A stretch of DNA of 10,000 nt from Trachelipus rathkii (taxonomy: Eukaryota; Arthropoda; Malacostraca; Isopoda; Trachelipodidae), in the NCBI GenBank assembly GCA_015478945.1, contig JABUQX010022945.1, positions 1 to 10,000 on the forward strand, given 5' to 3'. Under the pieces are notes generated by a model. It worked only from the letters and a program-made list of their open reading frames with translations. It searched no databases and was not told the DNA's origin. The translations under genes and the position numbers were made by a program. Within the stretch, counting starts at the first letter, position 1. Every line of letters begins with the position of its first letter. Shown here piece by piece: positions 8,410 to 10,000 of this stretch.

Positions 8410-8732
8410 CTTCGATCCCTCAATAATTATAAATTTACTTGTGATAGCTGGTAATGCTATCACATTGGCAGCACCCTCGCCGCCAATTCCACGTGAGATC
8501 AACGGCACAGAGGCATTCTACTCCTACCAAAACCTGGTTGAATTCACCTTCCCATTCCGCTATTAGAGACCACTCACATACTCAAGACCATACCTTTAAT
8601 TACAATAATTTCATTATATTAACACAAACAAGTTCACCAGCCAACTTGCATATTTTGGAAGCTTTATATATTGACAACATTAAACCCTATCTGAACAGTG
8701 ATTCAGGTCCATTTAAACTACAGCTAATTTAA
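8410..8732 (+). pseudogene. PLE zinc-linker and GIY-YIG endonuclease domain, broken
   Basis: In one frame 8410-8451 reads LRSLNNYKFTCDSW, and past a TAA (8452-8454) the same frame gives CYHIGST. Together these resemble the PLE linker/GIY-YIG start YKF-C-x2-C...YIGST, with the second Cys changed to Trp. The frame then alternates: RQFHVRST (8481-8504), QRHRGI in the previous frame, then from about 8513 WLNSPSHSAIRDHSH, NYNNFIIL, LHILEALYIDNIKPYLN and a stop at 8730-8732. The catalytic Arg (in HVR), the Glu (in ILEALY) and the terminal KPYLN Asn typical of the family are all visible. The domain nicks target DNA to start insertion. At least two stops or shifts inactivate it. The C-terminal half is well preserved. 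Confidence 0.8.
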
Positions 8733-9018
8733 CTCTCTTTAAATATGGAGTTTGTTTGTTTACTTTCGTTAATCTGAAACTTGGAGATGTCTGAGACTTG
8801 TCTGGTGAGTTTAAGAATTTTTCTGATGTTGTTAATACTTTAATATTCCATTTTTATTTAGTTACCATTAATACAGAATTTTGAATCATTTAATTGCTTT
8901 TTATTTTGTATAATCTAAGTTATTTACTGATGGAGAGCGACGTTTTATATTTCTTCTAATTATGATCCATCCTTGTAAATATGTGAACTTTTGATTTGAT
9001 TATGGATTAATTCTAATG
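8733..9018 (+). other. PLE 3' untranslated region
   Basis: AT-rich, no open frame, following the endonuclease stop directly. It contains a CTGATGG...GCGACG word pair at 8927-8942 (see separate entry) and ends where (AT)n resumes at about 9019. The boundary is inferred from composition only. Confidence 0.5.
8920..8950 (+). ncRNA. Possible decayed hammerhead ribozyme core in the PLE 3' region
   Basis: PLEs are known to carry short hammerhead ribozymes in their terminal repeats. Here CTGATGG (8927-8933) differs by one base from the CTGATGA core, and after 3 bases GCGACGTT (8937-8944) resembles the second core strand CGAAACGTT with bases lost. No convincing cleavage triplet or helix III/I pairing is intact. 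If real it is a relic, not an active ribozyme. Confidence 0.35.
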
Positions 9019-9050
9019 TATACCGTATTATATATATATTATACTATATT
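9019..9050. repeat. Short AT-rich tract at the 3' edge of the PLE
   Basis: A brief run of (AT)n-like sequence after TACCG. It mirrors the large AT tract on the other side of the element and is a plausible insertion flank. Confidence 0.6.
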
Positions 9051-9130
9051 AAATTTAAATAATTAGTCACTTCAAATTTTTATAGAATTTTGTATACTTA
9101 AAATTATTATGGACTTCACTTAAAACAAAA

Positions 9131-9234
9131 AATTTTCGACTCCGACTCCGACGCCGGATCCACTCAAAAAAAATTTTCGACTCGACTCGACTTCGACTCC
9201 AGCAGTCAAATTCAAAATTCGACTCTGACTCAGA
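9131..9234. repeat. Minisatellite built from GACTCC/CGACTC hexamers
   Basis: AATTTTCGACTC recurs at 9131 and 9172 and, altered, as AAATTCGACTC near 9215. This gives a period of about 41-42 bp, about 2.5 units. Each unit holds internal 6-bp steps (CGACTC, GACTCC). The open minus-strand frame across it gives Gly-Val/Glu-Ser repeats and is an artefact. Confidence 0.8.
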
Positions 9235-9391
9235 TTAGTGCTTACAGAGTTACAGTAAAACATTTTTTGTTTCAACAAATTTTTTTCTTCCATTGAGAAT
9301 AAAAAAAAATATACCAACTTTTCCAATTTTTGAATTTAATCTCCAAATGCCTATACGGTAAAGTTACCGTTGGAAATTAAAATCAAAACTT

Positions 9392-9476
9392 TATAATAAT
9401 AAAATAATAATTAATAATGAATAATAAGAATATAATAATAATAATAATAATAAAATAATAATAATTAATAATAATT
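9392..9476. repeat. (AAT)n microsatellite
   Basis: About 85 bp of AAT/TAA units with scattered interruptions (ATGA, AAGAATA). No coding content. Confidence 0.93.
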
Positions 9477-9538
9477 TAAAATAGAATTCTTAATTTGCAC
9501 TCAGTTACCTAGTTGAATAATTATTTATTTCTGTTAGG

Positions 9539-9613
9539 TGAAAATGAAGATGATGGATGAAGATGAAAGGGGGGGGATGAAAAATGAGAAAGAAAAGTGA
9601 AAGTGAAAGATGA
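9539..9613 (+). repeat. Purine-rich tract
   Basis: About 75 bp of almost only A/G with regular T (GATGAAGATGA-like), including a G8 run at 9570-9577 and AAGTGAAAGTGAAAGATGA. It is a strand-asymmetric simple-sequence block. No reading frame in it continues into its surroundings. Confidence 0.75.
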
Positions 9614-9688
9614 ACTAGCTTTGATCTAGAATGGTTGGTAACTTTTGGTCAGTATAATTTGGTATAACCGAGACAATAACGAGTAGAG

Positions 9689-9790
9689 TAATAATAATAA
9701 TAATAATAATAATAATATAATAGATAATAATAATAATAATAAATAATAATAATTAATAATAATAATAATTAATAAGTAATAATAATAATA
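9689..9790. repeat. (AAT)n microsatellite abutting a second PLE
   Basis: About 100 bp of (TAA)n with a few AATTAA interruptions. The coding relic of the next retroelement begins within a few bases of its end. Confidence 0.94.
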
Positions 9791-9792
9791 TT

Positions 9793-10000
9793 AACAGAAT
9801 CGATTATGAAATAAAAAACAAAAAATTTCTGACAAAAAATTATAAGAACTGGATTTTATAATTTAGGAAATGTATATGGATTGCCTAAAATACACAAAAG
9901 CTCAGAAAATTCACCTTTGAGACCTGTAATATTTATGTGCGGAACGGTTACACACGAAATGGCCCAATATCTGAACAGCATTATCCGACCAAGATTAATA
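9793..10000 (+). mobile_element. Second, distinct PLE reverse transcriptase fragment, runs off the window
   Basis: In one frame 9793-9849 reads NRIDYEIKNKKFLTKNYKN, which resembles the segment before the RT core. The adjacent frame from 9851 then reads GFYNLGNVYGLPKIHK, followed by SSENSPLRPVIFMCGTVTH and EMAQYLNSIIRPRLI, open to the window end. GLPKIHK followed by LRPVI is the PLE RT fingers/palm start. The frame changes by one base near 9850. The protein differs clearly from the element at 7002-8732, which has IPIRPILAAFNTHN at the same place, so this is a separate family or subfamily in the same orientation. The 5' part is missing at the AAT tract. The catalytic motifs lie beyond the window. 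Confidence 0.85.

Larger units (their letters stand above)
7002..9018 (+). mobile_element. Penelope-like element (PLE), 5'-truncated and frame-broken
   Basis: Order of parts: RT N-terminal motif and fingers/palm (7002-7961), remainder of RT/thumb (7955-8314), zinc-linker plus GIY-YIG endonuclease (8410-8732), then a 3' UTR of about 285 bp. RT followed by a C-terminal GIY-YIG nuclease is the diagnostic architecture of endonuclease-bearing PLEs. The outer limits are approximate: the 5' side dissolves into the AT tract with no clear start codon or pseudo-LTR, and the 3' limit is placed where AT repeats resume at about 9019. No target-site duplication can be called because both flanks are (AT)n. 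The element cannot encode a working protein as written. Confidence 0.88.

Noticed and set aside
9120..9326. Minus-strand frame with Gly-Val and Glu-Ser repeats
   Set aside because: It is the translation of the hexamer minisatellite, not a gene.

Overview
The window reads as non-genic, repeat-rich DNA from an animal nuclear genome. It is strongly AT-rich, is interrupted by seven long and imperfect (AT)n tracts and three AAT/TTA tracts, and every protein signal I can support comes from decayed retrotransposons. No host gene, rRNA or intact tRNA is visible. The mix of dense AT/AAT microsatellites, Penelope-like elements with a GIY-YIG endonuclease, and a non-LTR element carrying a GHVERM / RPKKKW-type C-terminus suggests an arthropod, most likely a decapod crustacean. 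That host assignment is inference from repeat style.

Layout. Bases 24-535 carry the C-terminal coding end and 3' flank of a non-LTR retrotransposon (plus strand). After an (AT)n tract (541-854), a second piece of the same coding segment lies on the minus strand (855-1048), so the two copies form a diverged inverted repeat across the microsatellite. A (CT)n/(AT)n tract follows to 1278. From 1279 to 2390 there is unique-looking DNA with a CCAAT/CRE-like cluster, a GC-rich hairpin (1801-1855) and a tRNA-like, A-rich-tailed SINE candidate (2131-2297). From about 2391 to 6235 there is AT-rich non-coding DNA, broken by (AT)n tracts and one GC-rich island (5172-5315) that is open on both strands. 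A TTA-to-TAA switch at 6237-6435 forms a long palindrome and is followed by about 500 bp of (AT)n.

The best feature is a Penelope-like element (PLE) at about 7002-9018, plus strand. It has a nearly complete reverse transcriptase (7002-7961), the rest of the RT/thumb in a shifted frame (7955-8314), a broken zinc-linker and GIY-YIG endonuclease (8410-8732), and a 3' UTR holding what looks like a decayed hammerhead-ribozyme core (8927-8943). A hexanucleotide-based minisatellite (9131-9234), AAT tracts and a purine-rich tract follow. A second, different PLE begins beside an AAT tract at about 9793 and runs off the window end.

The elements are not a working unit. The window is best described as a graveyard of retroelements embedded in microsatellites. 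I found no convincing new biological system. The most useful leads are the possible ribozyme relic, the repeated retroelement/microsatellite junctions, and the unexplained GC-rich island.
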